Source of the DNA: an uncultured Actinomycetes bacterium
GTDB taxonomy: Bacteria; Actinomycetota; Actinomycetes; Nanopelagicales; Nanopelagicaceae
NCBI GenBank assembly: GCA_903844585.1
Contig: CAIMUD010000181.1
Coordinates: 1 to 18,624 of the forward strand
Length of the DNA: 18,624 nucleotides
Reading direction: 5' to 3'
Shown here piece after piece: positions 1 to 6,991 of this stretch. The notes below the pieces were generated by a model, which was given only the letters and a program-made list of their open reading frames with translations, searched no databases and was not told where the DNA came from. A program made the translations under genes and the position numbers. The first letter of the stretch is position 1, and each line of letters starts with the position of its first letter.

Positions 1-582
1 ACACTTGCAGATGAAATGGGTCAGCTACAGGAGCGTATTACTTCAACACGAGGTCACTCAATTACATCTATGCAGGCTATTTATGTTCCGGCCGATGACA
101 TTACTGACCCAGCTCCACACACAACATTCGCGCACTTAGATGCAACGACTGTGTTGTCTCGTCCGATTTCAGAGCTTGGTATTTACCCAGCTGTGGATCC
201 ACTTGACTCAACATCTCGCATCCTTGATCCGCGTTACATCGGTGAGCACCACTTCAAGGTTGCAAACCGCATCAAGCAGATCTTGCAGCGTTACAAGGAT
301 CTTCAGGACATCATTGCAATTCTCGGTATCGACGAATTGTCTGAAGACGATCGAATTCTTGTAGGACGAGCACGTCGCATTCAGCGCTTCTTGTCACAGA
401 ATACTTTCGTAGCAAAGGTCTTTACTGGTCTCGATGGTTCGTTCGTTCCTTTGTCAGAAACAATTACTGCCTTCGAAGCACTTGCTGACGGTAAGTACGA
501 TCACGTTCCAGAACAAGCGTTCTTCATGTGCGGCGGCCTCGACGATGTCGAGCGCAAGGCTGCAGAGTTAGCAAAGAACTAA
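1..582 (+). CDS. atpD: ATP synthase F1 subunit beta, C-terminal part (5' end outside window)
   Basis: This is the catalytic beta subunit of the F1Fo ATP synthase, which makes ATP at the inner face of the cytoplasmic membrane. The reading frame is open from base 1 (codons for T-L-A-D-E, then [11 protein letters not shown]), so the gene enters from the left. The 193 residues present are about the last 40 percent of a protein usually 470-485 long. Visible family hallmarks are [39 protein letters not shown] and the DELSEDD version of the DELSEED loop, which contacts the central stalk. The Walker A part lies outside the window. The stop at 580-582 is followed 4 nt later by atpC, the usual operon order. 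Identification is certain from these motifs. Confidence 0.97.
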   Translation, partial: TLADEMGQLQERITSTRGHSITSMQAIYVPADDITDPAPHTTFAHLDATTVLSRPISELGIYPAVDPLDSTSRILDPRYIGEHHFKVANRIKQILQRYKDLQDIIAILGIDELSEDDRILVGRARRIQRFLSQNTFVAKVFTGLDGSFVPLSETITAFEALADGKYDHVPEQAFFMCGGLDDVERKAAELAKN

Positions 583-586
583 AAAC

Positions 587-838
587 ATGGCACTTAACGT
601 CGAACTAGTTTCGCCAACAGAGCAGGTGTGGTCTGGGCAGGCATCATTTATTTCTGCTCGCACTATTGAGGGTGACCTTGGTGTGCTTGCAAACCACTCA
701 CCACTCTTTGGCGTACTAGTCGATGGCCAGGTTCGTATTGAAGCTACAGATGGAACTATTAAAGAATTCAACGTTCGCGGGGGCTTTATCTCAGTCTCAA
801 ACAATCGCGTTTCAATCCTCACCGAAAGCGCCAACTAG
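587..838 (+). CDS. atpC: ATP synthase F1 subunit epsilon, short form without C-terminal helical domain
   Basis: This is the epsilon subunit of the rotor stalk, coupling proton flow through Fo to catalysis in F1. At 83 residues it holds only the N-terminal beta-sandwich domain, with the family hallmarks EGDLGVLANHSPL and VRGGFISVSNNRVSIL. Family members are commonly about 120-140 residues long and carry a C-terminal two-helix hairpin, which in several bacteria inhibits ATP hydrolysis. That hairpin is absent here. The stop at 836-838 is followed by AT-rich sequence with no helical coding potential in any frame, so a recent frameshift is unlikely. The gene starts 4 nt after atpD, has no clear Shine-Dalgarno and probably depends on coupled translation. 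It is the last gene of the atp operon, as the following hairpin shows. Confidence 0.95.
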   Translation: MALNVELVSPTEQVWSGQASFISARTIEGDLGVLANHSPLFGVLVDGQVRIEATDGTIKEFNVRGGFISVSNNRVSILTESAN

Positions 839-851
839 TTCCTAGCCTTAA

Positions 852-932
852 ATTTGAAACTTAATTTTTAACCGTAGAAAACCGTGCTCTTATTTTTTCG
901 TGTTTTCGAAGTTTAAAAATTAAGTTTAAAAT
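852..932. terminator. Long AT-rich inverted repeat between convergent atpC and murA, probable two-way terminator
   Basis: AAACTTAATTTTTAA at 857-871 is perfectly repeated in inverse at 913-927. The match extends outward to 852/932 with one mismatch, giving 19 of 20 pairs. A nested arm GAAAAC (877-882) pairs with GTTTTC (902-907), and a T-rich stretch at 891-898 lies in the loop. This is the only intergenic space over 100 bp between protein genes in the window, and it lies where the atp operon and murA converge. Its symmetry would let it act on both strands. The stem is AT-rich, so it is not a classic GC-stem terminator; termination or 3' end protection is inferred. Confidence 0.6.
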
Positions 933-940
933 GAGAAGTT

Positions 941-2200
941 CTATTGGCGGATTACGTTGGCGCCGAGAGATTGAAGTTGTTCGGCGAACTTTGGATAGCC
1001 GCGATCAACGTGAAAAGCACCGTCGATTGTCGTTTCTCCTTCGGCTACAAGGGCGGCAAGTATGAGTCCGGCGCCTGCGCGAATGTCAGTTGCTTCAACT
1101 GGTGCGCCAGATAGTTCGGGAATTCCATGGATTGACGCGTGGTGGCCATCGACAGCAACTTGGGCGCCAAGGCGAGCAAGTTCGTTAACGAACATGAAGC
1201 GTGATTCAAAAACGTTCTCGGTAACTAGCGCATCGCCTTCGGCAATTGCATTCAGTGCAATCACCATCGGAAGTAAGTCTGTTGGAAATCCTGGGAATGG
1301 AAGAGTTGCAACATCAATCGCTTGAGGTCGGTTCTCCATACGAACTCGTATTCCATCTGCAGTGGAAGTAACAATTGCGCCAGCTGAGGTGAGCTTTTCT
1401 AGCGGTACCTCGAGATCTGCTGCACGCCCACCGTGAATAGTTATATCACCGCGGGTCATTGCAGCAGCAAATGCCCACGTGCCGGTAATGATTCGGTCGG
1501 GAAGAGTTGCATGCGTTGTCGGTTTCAATTTTTCGACGCCATGGATTGTTATGAGAGTTGAACCAAGTCCTTCGATTTTTGCACCCATTGCGATGAGAAA
1601 TTCACCGAGGTCAACTAAATCTGGTTCGCGCGCGGCGTTGTCAATTGTTGTCTTGCCCTTTGCCAATACAGCAGCAGTCATGATGTTTTCTGTCGCACCA
1701 ACACTAGGAAAATCAAGTGATACATCTGCGCCAGTTAAACCATTGGGCGCTTCTGCAATCACATATCCGTGTTCGATATGAGCTTTGGCGCCAAGAGCTT
1801 CAAGACCTTTAATGTGAAAATCTAATCCGCGAGATCCAATGGCATCTCCTCCGGGCAAGGCAACATCTGCTGCGCCAACTCTGGCAACGAGTGGTCCAAG
1901 CACGTTAATAGAGGCGCGCATTTTGCGTACTAGATCGTAGTCAGCGCGATGTGAGGGATTTTCTGGAACATCAATTGTTACGACATCACCGTTATGTTCA
2001 ACTGAGCAACCAAGGCGAGTAAGTAAGTCAGACATAATTTCGACATCGGCGATATCTGGAACATTTTTGATTGTGGTCTGGCCAACGGCCAAGAGTGAGG
2101 CTGCCATAAGTTTAAGGACAGAGTTTTTCGCCCCGCTGACGGTTACTTCACCGCGCAGTTGGGCGCCTCCGATAACTCGGAATCTTTCTGGTTGTGCCAT
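941..2200 (-). CDS. murA: UDP-N-acetylglucosamine 1-carboxyvinyltransferase (MurA), Asp-type active site
   Basis: MurA transfers enolpyruvate from phosphoenolpyruvate to UDP-N-acetylglucosamine, the first committed step of peptidoglycan synthesis in the cytoplasm. The 419-residue length is normal for the family. The substrate-binding Lys-Asn pair is in SGAKNS (K25, N26), [14 protein letters not shown] carries the conserved Arg near residue 95, and the catalytic loop reads [10 protein letters not shown]. The loop residue that is Cys115 in E. coli is Asp119 here, as in mycobacterial MurA, which predicts insensitivity to fosfomycin. The ATG start is supported by a -10-like TAGAAT ending 6 nt before it. 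It diverges from the cobalamin adenosyltransferase gene and converges on atpC. Mycobacteria also keep murA and the adenosyltransferase beside the atp operon; the DUF2550 gene often found there is missing here. Confidence 0.97.
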   Translation of the reverse strand: MAQPERFRVIGGAQLRGEVTVSGAKNSVLKLMAASLLAVGQTTIKNVPDIADVEIMSDLLTRLGCSVEHNGDVVTIDVPENPSHRADYDLVRKMRASINVLGPLVARVGAADVALPGGDAIGSRGLDFHIKGLEALGAKAHIEHGYVIAEAPNGLTGADVSLDFPSVGATENIMTAAVLAKGKTTIDNAAREPDLVDLGEFLIAMGAKIEGLGSTLITIHGVEKLKPTTHATLPDRIITGTWAFAAAMTRGDITIHGGRAADLEVPLEKLTSAGAIVTSTADGIRVRMENRPQAIDVATLPFPGFPTDLLPMVIALNAIAEGDALVTENVFESRFMFVNELARLGAQVAVDGHHASIHGIPELSGAPVEATDIRAGAGLILAALVAEGETTIDGAFHVDRGYPKFAEQLQSLGANVIRQ

Positions 2201-2206
2201 GTGAGC

Positions 2207-2212
2207 ATTCTA
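2207..2212 (-). promoter_or_regulatory. -10 element of murA, leaderless geometry
   Basis: Read on the minus strand, TAGAAT is followed by exactly 6 nt and then the murA ATG. Transcription would begin at or next to the start codon. No convincing -35 is seen; any such element would lie inside the neighbouring divergent gene. Predicted from sequence only. Confidence 0.6.
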
Positions 2213-2216
2213 CTTA

Positions 2217-2222
2217 TAGGCT
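2217..2222 (+). promoter_or_regulatory. -10 element of the cobalamin adenosyltransferase gene, leaderless geometry
   Basis: TAGGCT is followed by 6 nt and the ATG at 2229. It lies only 4 bp from the murA -10 on the other strand, so both promoters could not be occupied by RNA polymerase at once. Confidence 0.55.
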
Positions 2223-2228
2223 ACATAC

Positions 2229-2801
2229 ATGGTTAATTTAACGCGTATTTATACTAAGACGGGCGATGACGGAACTACTTCACTCGGTGATATGAGCCGT
2301 ACTTCCAAGAATGACCCGCGACTTGAAGCATATGCAACTGTTGATGAAGCTAACTCAACGATTGGGGTAGTGCTTTCAAATGATGAAATCAGCGATGAGA
2401 TCCGTGCAGTACTTGTCCGAATTCAGAATGATCTATTCGATGTTGGTGCAGATCTTTGTACTCCAGTAATCGATTCGCCAAAAACTGAACCACTACGCGT
2501 TTTAGAATCTCAAGTTGCATACCTAGAACAACAAATCGATAAATTCAACGAATCTCTCGAGCCACTAAAATCATTTGTACTCCCATCCGGTACGCCTGCT
2601 GCAGCACATTTACATGTGGCTCGCACTGTTGTTCGTCGTGCCGAGCGATGCACTTGGGCGGCAATTCACGCATTTGGTGGCGGGGTTAATCCATTGACAG
2701 CGAAATATTTAAATCGTTGTTCAGATCTTCTCTTTGTGTTGGCTCGAGTAGTAAATAAGCCAATCGGCGACCATCTCTGGGTTCCTGGAGCAAATCGTTA
2801 A
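2229..2801 (+). CDS. pduO: Cob(I)alamin adenosyltransferase, PduO type
   Basis: This cytoplasmic enzyme transfers the 5'-deoxyadenosyl group of ATP to cob(I)alamin, making adenosylcobalamin for enzymes such as methylmalonyl-CoA mutase or class II ribonucleotide reductase. At 190 residues it is a full-length single-domain PduO protein. The N-terminal ATP-binding segment IYTKTGDDGTTSLG (7-20) and the signatures VDEANSTIG (38-46), RTVVRRAER (132-140) and YLNRCSDLLFVLAR (160-173) are all intact. No corrinoid synthesis gene is nearby, so the enzyme may serve salvage of imported B12 forms; that is inference. It is a single gene that starts divergently from murA and converges 13 nt from the end of the secreted-protein gene. 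Confidence 0.95.
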   Translation: MVNLTRIYTKTGDDGTTSLGDMSRTSKNDPRLEAYATVDEANSTIGVVLSNDEISDEIRAVLVRIQNDLFDVGADLCTPVIDSPKTEPLRVLESQVAYLEQQIDKFNESLEPLKSFVLPSGTPAAAHLHVARTVVRRAERCTWAAIHAFGGGVNPLTAKYLNRCSDLLFVLARVVNKPIGDHLWVPGANR

Positions 2802-2814
2802 TTAACTAAAGGCT

Positions 2815-3504
2815 TTAATTGCTAGCGGTGTAACTCCAGTCAGGAACTTTGGTTGGAGCTTGATCGTGATGGCAAGAAACGCTCTCCCATTGGACCGCAT
2901 GGCCATTTGTGAGTGGAAGTGAAGTTCTAAATATTATGTAGGTAAACAACTGCGGTTTTGTTGCTTGAGAAATACTGCGCGCTGTTCCAATCTTCTTCAG
3001 AGTTTTATCCGTTTCTGAAACATATTCATACACGCTTGCTTCTGCATCCCACCAGGTACATCCATTTTCTGAAACCGCATAAACATGGCCGCATGCAAGG
3101 GTTGAGCACTCTTTAACTATCGGACGCAGATACTCAAACCTCCAGTCAGTTAAATCTCTTGCCATAACTTCAGCGCTTTGAACCTTGGCATAAACCTCAC
3201 CTTCGTGTGCAAAATCAGTAGTTGATGGAGGCCATGTTGGCGACGGAGAAGGCGTAATTGAAATCTTTGGAAGCGGCTTTCGCTTCTTTTTCTTTTTTAC
3301 CGGTGTAGCTTTTTTAGTCGAAGTACTTTTCGCTGAAGCAGTTGGTGAGGGCTTCTTCTTAAGCGTTGTTGTCTTCTTTGCGGTGGATTTACTCGCAGAT
3401 GGCTTTGGGCTTGGCTTAGTCGTTGCAGCGTCAGCAAAGTTGAGAGACGTTAAAGTAAAGACAATTACGATTACTATTGAAAACCTTTTCAAGAACGATC
3501 CCAC
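2815..3504 (-). CDS. Secreted protein with Lys/Ser/Thr/Pro-rich linker, function unknown
   Basis: I do not recognise a family. The N-terminus (KRF, hydrophobic run SIVIVIVFTLTSLNF, then ADA/A) is a typical Sec signal peptide with a type I cleavage site near residue 26. Residues 27-95 are low complexity and very basic, with repeated PSPKPS-, AKKTT- and KKKKKRK-like stretches that suggest an unfolded spacer holding to acidic wall polymers or membrane. Residues 98-229 look folded, with Trp-rich segments and four Cys (in CSTLACGH, NGCTWW and VSCHH) that could form disulphides. It is the last gene of the ABC export operon. The GTG start at 3504 overlaps the permease by 16 nt. A TTG at 3492, forming a TTGA overlap with the permease stop and giving a 225-residue protein beginning MKRF, is a good alternative. 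Confidence 0.8.
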   Translation of the reverse strand: MGSFLKRFSIVIVIVFTLTSLNFADAATTKPSPKPSASKSTAKKTTTLKKKPSPTASAKSTSTKKATPVKKKKKRKPLPKISITPSPSPTWPPSTTDFAHEGEVYAKVQSAEVMARDLTDWRFEYLRPIVKECSTLACGHVYAVSENGCTWWDAEASVYEYVSETDKTLKKIGTARSISQATKPQLFTYIIFRTSLPLTNGHAVQWESVSCHHDQAPTKVPDWSYTASN

Positions 3505-4295
3505 TTAAAAGTCTTGGTAGCAAGTATCGCGCCAGCAATCAACCATGCGGTGATAACTATAAATGTACGTCCAGTTTCCCAGTTTCCTGCAACTTCTTGA
3601 GCCGCAAACGAATCAGGCAAGAAAACCGAACGCATTCCTTGCGTCATCCATTTCAGTGGGAATATCGCTGCCACTTGCTGCATCCAGCCCGGAAGATCAG
3701 TAAATACGAAGAAAACACCGCTAAAGAATTGCAGAACGATGACGACGGGGGAGACAACAGCTGATGCACCGCGTCCACTCTTAGGTACAGCAGCAAAGGC
3801 AATGCCGAGAGCAGTCGATGCTGCGCTACCGAAAATAATGAGCCAGGTAAAGGTTAACCACTTCATCGGATCTGTTGGCAAGGCTACGTTAAAAAATATA
3901 ACTCCAGCAGCTAGTAAGAGCGCCACTTGAAGTGCCATGCTGGCAAACACGAGTATTACCTTTCCAATGAAGTAGCTCGACGCAGGTGCAGGAGTTCCAC
4001 GAAGACGCTTAAGCGAACCAAATTCGCGCTCCATCGGAATGATGATTGCAAGCTGTTGAAATCCAGTATTAACAAGTCCCGAGGCGATCATTCCTGCAAC
4101 AAAGTATTGAGCAAAGGTAATTCCACCCGGTAGAGTTGTCTTAAAAACCGAACCAAAGATTCCAAGCAACATAATTGGGAAAAGAAGTGTAAAAACTACT
4201 GATTCGCGCTGGCGGCTGAATTGTCTAATCTCTAAAATCCCGCGATGAAAACCAAGAGTAAAAGCGCTCGGAACTTTTCTAGTCGATTTGCTCAT
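3489..4295 (-). CDS. ABC-2 type transporter permease
   Basis: This is an integral membrane subunit of an export-type ABC transporter of the DrrB/NatB/YhhJ kind. It has 268 residues with about six hydrophobic segments (roughly 33-51, 64-86, 107-135, 144-168, 177-198 and 243-263). The cytoplasmic EREFGSLKRLRGTP segment is typical of ABC2_membrane permeases and couples to the ATPase. I chose the ATG at 4295 over an upstream TTG at 4307 because GGAGG sits 5 nt before it. The start lies 17 nt inside the 3' end of the ATPase gene, so the two subunits are probably made in a coupled way. The secreted-protein gene overlaps its end. The substrate cannot be told from sequence; relatives export drugs, lipids or polysaccharides. 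Confidence 0.92.
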   Translation of the reverse strand: MSKSTRKVPSAFTLGFHRGILEIRQFSRQRESVVFTLLFPIMLLGIFGSVFKTTLPGGITFAQYFVAGMIASGLVNTGFQQLAIIIPMEREFGSLKRLRGTPAPASSYFIGKVILVFASMALQVALLLAAGVIFFNVALPTDPMKWLTFTWLIIFGSAASTALGIAFAAVPKSGRGASAVVSPVVIVLQFFSGVFFVFTDLPGWMQQVAAIFPLKWMTQGMRSVFLPDSFAAQEVAGNWETGRTFIVITAWLIAGAILATKTFKWDRS

Positions 4296-5142
4296 GGGAA
4301 CCTCCAATCATCTCGAGATAGATATCTTCAAGTGAAGGCCTTGTAACTTGAAGTTCGGGGATTTCACCGCCGAATTCTGCAGATAGTTTCTGAACAAAAG
4401 CAGTTGGATTATCCGATTTTTCTATTCGCATTCCAGAGCTTGTGCGCCATGTGATGCTAGCAAGGGAAGTAGAGCGACCGCCTAAAAGTGTTGGTGTTGA
4501 GATCTCAATAATTTGCCCCTTATTAATTACAGCTACCCGATCAGCCAGGGCTTCGGCTTCATCTAAGTAATGTGTAGTGAGCAAGATTGTTGTTCCATTT
4601 CTTCGCAGAGATTGGATAAGCGCCCAGAAAGATCTGCGTGCTTCAGGATCAAATCCAGTTGTTGGTTCGTCTAGAAAAAGAAGCTCTGGGTTCCCGATAA
4701 TTCCTAGAGCAACATCTAGCCTTCGCCTTTGTCCTCCTGAAAGATCTCGTACTAAAGATTTTTCTTTTTCCTTTAAACCCACGGCATGCATAACTTCTTC
4801 TGCACCTCTTGAATTTGAGTAGTACTTACTAAAGTGAAATAAGGTTTCTGCCACAGTTAAGTCGCCAGAATCTTGCGTTGATTGCAGGACGATTCCAATT
4901 CGATCGCGCCAGATTCTTGCGGGAGAACCTTTGATACCGGGATCTACTCCAAGGACTTTAACTTCACCGCTATCGCGATCTCTAAATCCCTCGAGTATTT
5001 CTACGGTCGTGGTTTTACCGGCGCCATTGGGGCCCAGGAGCGAGAAGATTTCTCCCTCTTTGATATCTAAATCAATCCCCGCCACGGCAGCGAGGGTTCC
5101 ATAACTCTTTTTAAGGCCACGAACCTGAATCACGCTGCTCAT
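4279..5142 (-). CDS. ABC transporter ATP-binding protein, DrrA/CcmA-like exporter type
   Basis: This cytoplasmic ATPase of 287 residues powers the permease encoded directly downstream. All nucleotide-binding motifs are intact: Walker A GPNGAGKT (37-44), Q-loop Gln87, signature LSGGQ (134-138), Walker B LLFLDE (154-159) and the switch His191 in LLTTHYLDEAEAL. The roughly 80-residue tail after the ATPase core ends in PSLEDIYLEMIGG, usual in the DrrA/NatA group of ABC-2 exporters. It is the first gene of a three-gene minus-strand operon (ATPase, permease, secreted protein). The ATG is supported by a -10-like CATGGT 6 nt upstream. Drug resistance is a common annotation for such proteins but the substrate here is unknown. 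Confidence 0.95.
   Translation of the reverse strand: MSSVIQVRGLKKSYGTLAAVAGIDLDIKEGEIFSLLGPNGAGKTTTVEILEGFRDRDSGEVKVLGVDPGIKGSPARIWRDRIGIVLQSTQDSGDLTVAETLFHFSKYYSNSRGAEEVMHAVGLKEKEKSLVRDLSGGQRRRLDVALGIIGNPELLFLDEPTTGFDPEARRSFWALIQSLRRNGTTILLTTHYLDEAEALADRVAVINKGQIIEISTPTLLGGRSTSLASITWRTSSGMRIEKSDNPTAFVQKLSAEFGGEIPELQVTRPSLEDIYLEMIGGSHEQID
4300..4304 (-). promoter_or_regulatory. Shine-Dalgarno deciding the permease start
   Basis: On the minus strand GGAGG lies 5 nt before the ATG at 4295, inside the 3' end of the ATPase gene. It is one of few strong ribosome binding sites in the window and belongs to a gene inside an operon. Confidence 0.75.
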
Positions 5143-5148
5143 GTGGCT

Positions 5149-5154
5149 ACCATG
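5149..5154 (-). promoter_or_regulatory. -10-like element of the ABC exporter operon, leaderless geometry
   Basis: CATGGT on the minus strand, 6 nt before the ATPase ATG, keeps the A at position 2 and T at position 6 of the -10 consensus. It is weaker than TANNNT; the constant spacing is the main support. Confidence 0.45.
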
Positions 5155-5177
5155 CCACAGGAACCTTAAAAGTGCGA

Positions 5178-5183
5178 GAAAAT
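5178..5183 (+). promoter_or_regulatory. -10-like element deciding the start of the small zinc-site protein
   Basis: GAAAAT is followed by 6 nt and the ATG at 5190. The upstream GTG at 5172 has no such element 6-7 nt before it. The hexamer has A at position 2 and T at position 6 only, so the support is moderate. Confidence 0.4.
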
Positions 5184-5189
5184 AACTCT

Positions 5190-5501
5190 ATGAGTCCAAG
5201 GCGAAATTATCCGAATAACCGACGCCCTAAAAATGAGGACCGCGAGATAAATACTTCGAACCAAAGTTTCGAAGAACATGAAGATGGCTTATACGTTGTT
5301 CGCAAAATCACAGGATCAAGTTCAACAAAACCATATCGCTGCCCAGGGTGCGATCAAATGATTCCAATGGCAACGCCGCACACTGTTGCGTGGCAAGACG
5401 GTGATGAAGATGGTCGTCGACATTGGCACAACGCATGTTGGGCTAAGAAAAGCCACCGCAGACCAAATACTGAACGCACACGGAATGCTCCGCGCTTTTA
5501 A
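5190..5501 (+). CDS. Small actinobacterial protein with a predicted zinc site (often misnamed ATP/GTP-binding protein)
   Basis: This 103-residue basic protein resembles a small conserved actinobacterial family that databases often call ATP/GTP-binding protein, although no nucleotide-binding motif is visible. The N-terminal 30 residues are polar and rich in Arg, Asn and Pro. The core reads YVVRKITGSSSTKPYRCPGC, followed by a conserved TPHTVAW and then RRHWHNACW. The CPGC pair with the later HWH and Cys gives a plausible C2/HC zinc site of treble-clef type. Both termini are basic, which would suit nucleic acid binding, but that is a guess. The ATG at 5190 was preferred to an in-frame GTG at 5172 because of the -10 spacing. 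It is divergent from the ABC operon and ends 7 nt from the convergent aldehyde dehydrogenase. Confidence 0.85.
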   Translation: MSPRRNYPNNRRPKNEDREINTSNQSFEEHEDGLYVVRKITGSSSTKPYRCPGCDQMIPMATPHTVAWQDGDEDGRRHWHNACWAKKSHRRPNTERTRNAPRF

Positions 5502-5508
5502 CTTTTAA

Positions 5509-6975
5509 TTAACCCAAGCGACCGTTTAACCATTTAGTTAAATTAACAATTAACTTATCGCTACCTGCTGTGCGCTTAAAGCTGGTAAATACAATCGGTA
5601 TTTGAAAGCGTGCACGAATAACAGTGCGCGGGTAAGTGAATTCAAGAATTCCCTCTGGTCCATGTATGCGTCCGTACCCACTATCTTTTACTCCGCCAAA
5701 TGGCACCGTTGCAATAGCTGCAAATGAAATTGTTGAGTTAATCGCAACCATTCCACATTGCAGTTGGCTCGCAATTTTCTTACCTTTTCTACGGGACCAG
5801 ACCGATGCACCGAGTCCATATTTTGAAGCGTTTGATAGGAGAATTGCTTCATCCATATCTTCAACGGTATTAATCACGATTGTTGGTCCAAAGGTTTCAT
5901 CAGTAATTGCTAATGAGTCCTCTGGAACATCTACCAATACGACAGGTTGAACGAATGGTGCTTGTACTGAATTGGATCCGCCAAGCAACGCTTTACCTCC
6001 GCGAGCAATTGCATCGTCAATGTGGGATCTAATAACTTTAATTTGCGAAGGCATAGTTGCTGGGCCGTAATTTCCTTGGCCCGGCGCACCTGCATGAATA
6101 TTTTTTGCCACAGCTAAAACTTCTGCTTTAAATTCTTCAGCAACCTTTGCATCAACGTAAACTCGTTCAGCACCGATGCACGTTTGGCCAGCATTAGACA
6201 TTGAAGACCAGACTGTAGCGTCGGCTGCACGCTTAATATCAGCATCTGCCGCGACAATGACTGGATCCTTTCCGCCGCATTCCAAAACTACCGGCGTCAT
6301 CGATGCTGCACATGTAGCAGCAACAACTTTTGCAGTGCGAGTTGAGCCTGTAAATGCAAGTTTATTTACACCACTTTCACAGAGGAATTTCCCTGTTTCA
6401 CCAAGTCCAGTTACACATGTAAAGATTCGAGATGAAGGCGCTACCTCTGCAAAAGTCTGCGCAAGTAGTTTTCCAACGCCAGGAGTGAATTCACTTGGTT
6501 TAAATACAACCGTATTTCCCGCGGCAAGCGCGTAAGAAATCGATCCCATTGGCGTGAAGATTGGGTAATTCCATGGCCCAATTACTCCGACAACGCCAAC
6601 AGGTGAGCGTTCGACTGTCGCAGACATATTTGCCATGAGTGCACCAGGGGAGCGGTGTGATGTTCGCATTACAGATTCGGCATGCCGAGCAGCCCATGCA
6701 AGGTGTCCTGCAGCAAGTGCTGCTTCCAACTTTGCATCACTAATCGGTTTCCCAGTTTCTTTTGCAATCAGATCGGTAATTTCGTCGACTCTTTGCATCA
6801 GTAATTTTGACCAACGCAACAAAACTTTTCTACGGCCCGCAAACCCCATCGCTACCCAAGCTTGTGATGCATCACGAGCGAGATCAACAGCAAGATTTAC
6901 TTCGTCTCGTTCGGTAATTTCATAAGTCGCAAGAACTTCGCCAGTTACTGGGTAGTGTGAATTAAAGGTTGCCAT
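5509..6975 (-). CDS. NAD(P)-dependent aldehyde dehydrogenase, succinate-semialdehyde dehydrogenase-like
   Basis: This ALDH-superfamily enzyme oxidises an aldehyde to a carboxylic acid in the cytoplasm. At 488 residues it is full length. The oxyanion-hole Asn136 in GPWNYP, cofactor-binding Lys159 in FKPSE, FTGSTRT (208-214), general base Glu232 in LECGGKDP and catalytic Cys266 in NAGQTCIGAERV are all present. The GQTCIGAERVYV form recalls the mycobacterial GabD2-type succinate-semialdehyde dehydrogenases, but ALDH substrate calls from sequence are weak. A basic, hydrophobic tail (about 455-488) extends past the usual C-terminus and might touch the membrane. It diverges from the alpha/beta hydrolase gene through a 23-bp gap in which the two -10 elements overlap, so the pair may be expressed alternately. 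Confidence 0.93.
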   Translation of the reverse strand: MATFNSHYPVTGEVLATYEITERDEVNLAVDLARDASQAWVAMGFAGRRKVLLRWSKLLMQRVDEITDLIAKETGKPISDAKLEAALAAGHLAWAARHAESVMRTSHRSPGALMANMSATVERSPVGVVGVIGPWNYPIFTPMGSISYALAAGNTVVFKPSEFTPGVGKLLAQTFAEVAPSSRIFTCVTGLGETGKFLCESGVNKLAFTGSTRTAKVVAATCAASMTPVVLECGGKDPVIVAADADIKRAADATVWSSMSNAGQTCIGAERVYVDAKVAEEFKAEVLAVAKNIHAGAPGQGNYGPATMPSQIKVIRSHIDDAIARGGKALLGGSNSVQAPFVQPVVLVDVPEDSLAITDETFGPTIVINTVEDMDEAILLSNASKYGLGASVWSRRKGKKIASQLQCGMVAINSTISFAAIATVPFGGVKDSGYGRIHGPEGILEFTYPRTVIRARFQIPIVFTSFKRTAGSDKLIVNLTKWLNGRLG

Positions 6976-6981
6976 GGCTAA

Positions 6982-6987
6982 AGACTA
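6982..6987 (-). promoter_or_regulatory. -10 element of the aldehyde dehydrogenase, leaderless geometry
   Basis: TAGTCT on the minus strand is followed by 6 nt and the ATG. It shares two base pairs with the -10 of the divergent hydrolase gene (6986-6991). Confidence 0.55.
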
Positions 6988-6991
6988 GACT
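6986..6991 (+). promoter_or_regulatory. -10 element of the alpha/beta hydrolase, leaderless geometry
   Basis: TAGACT is followed by 7 nt and the ATG at 6999. It supports that start over a TTG at 6969, which would lie inside the divergent aldehyde dehydrogenase gene. Confidence 0.55.

Noticed and set aside
839..940. Possible frameshifted C-terminal half of atpC
   Set aside because: No frame in this stretch shows a helical epsilon C-terminus; it is AT-rich, full of stops and made of an inverted repeat.
2795..2820. Near-palindrome around TAAAGGCTTTA between pduO and the secreted protein as a terminator
   Set aside because: The arms would leave a one-base loop and there is no T tract; it mostly reflects TAA/TTA stops of convergent genes.
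3210..3430. Low-complexity Lys/Ser/Pro region as a tandem DNA repeat or histone H1-like gene
   Set aside because: The DNA is not a regular tandem repeat, and the region follows a clear signal peptide, so a secreted spacer is a better reading than a DNA-binding protein.
5172..5189. GTG at 5172 as start of the small zinc-site protein
   Set aside because: The ATG at 5190 has an A2/T6 hexamer exactly 6 nt upstream like neighbouring genes; the GTG has neither that nor a Shine-Dalgarno.
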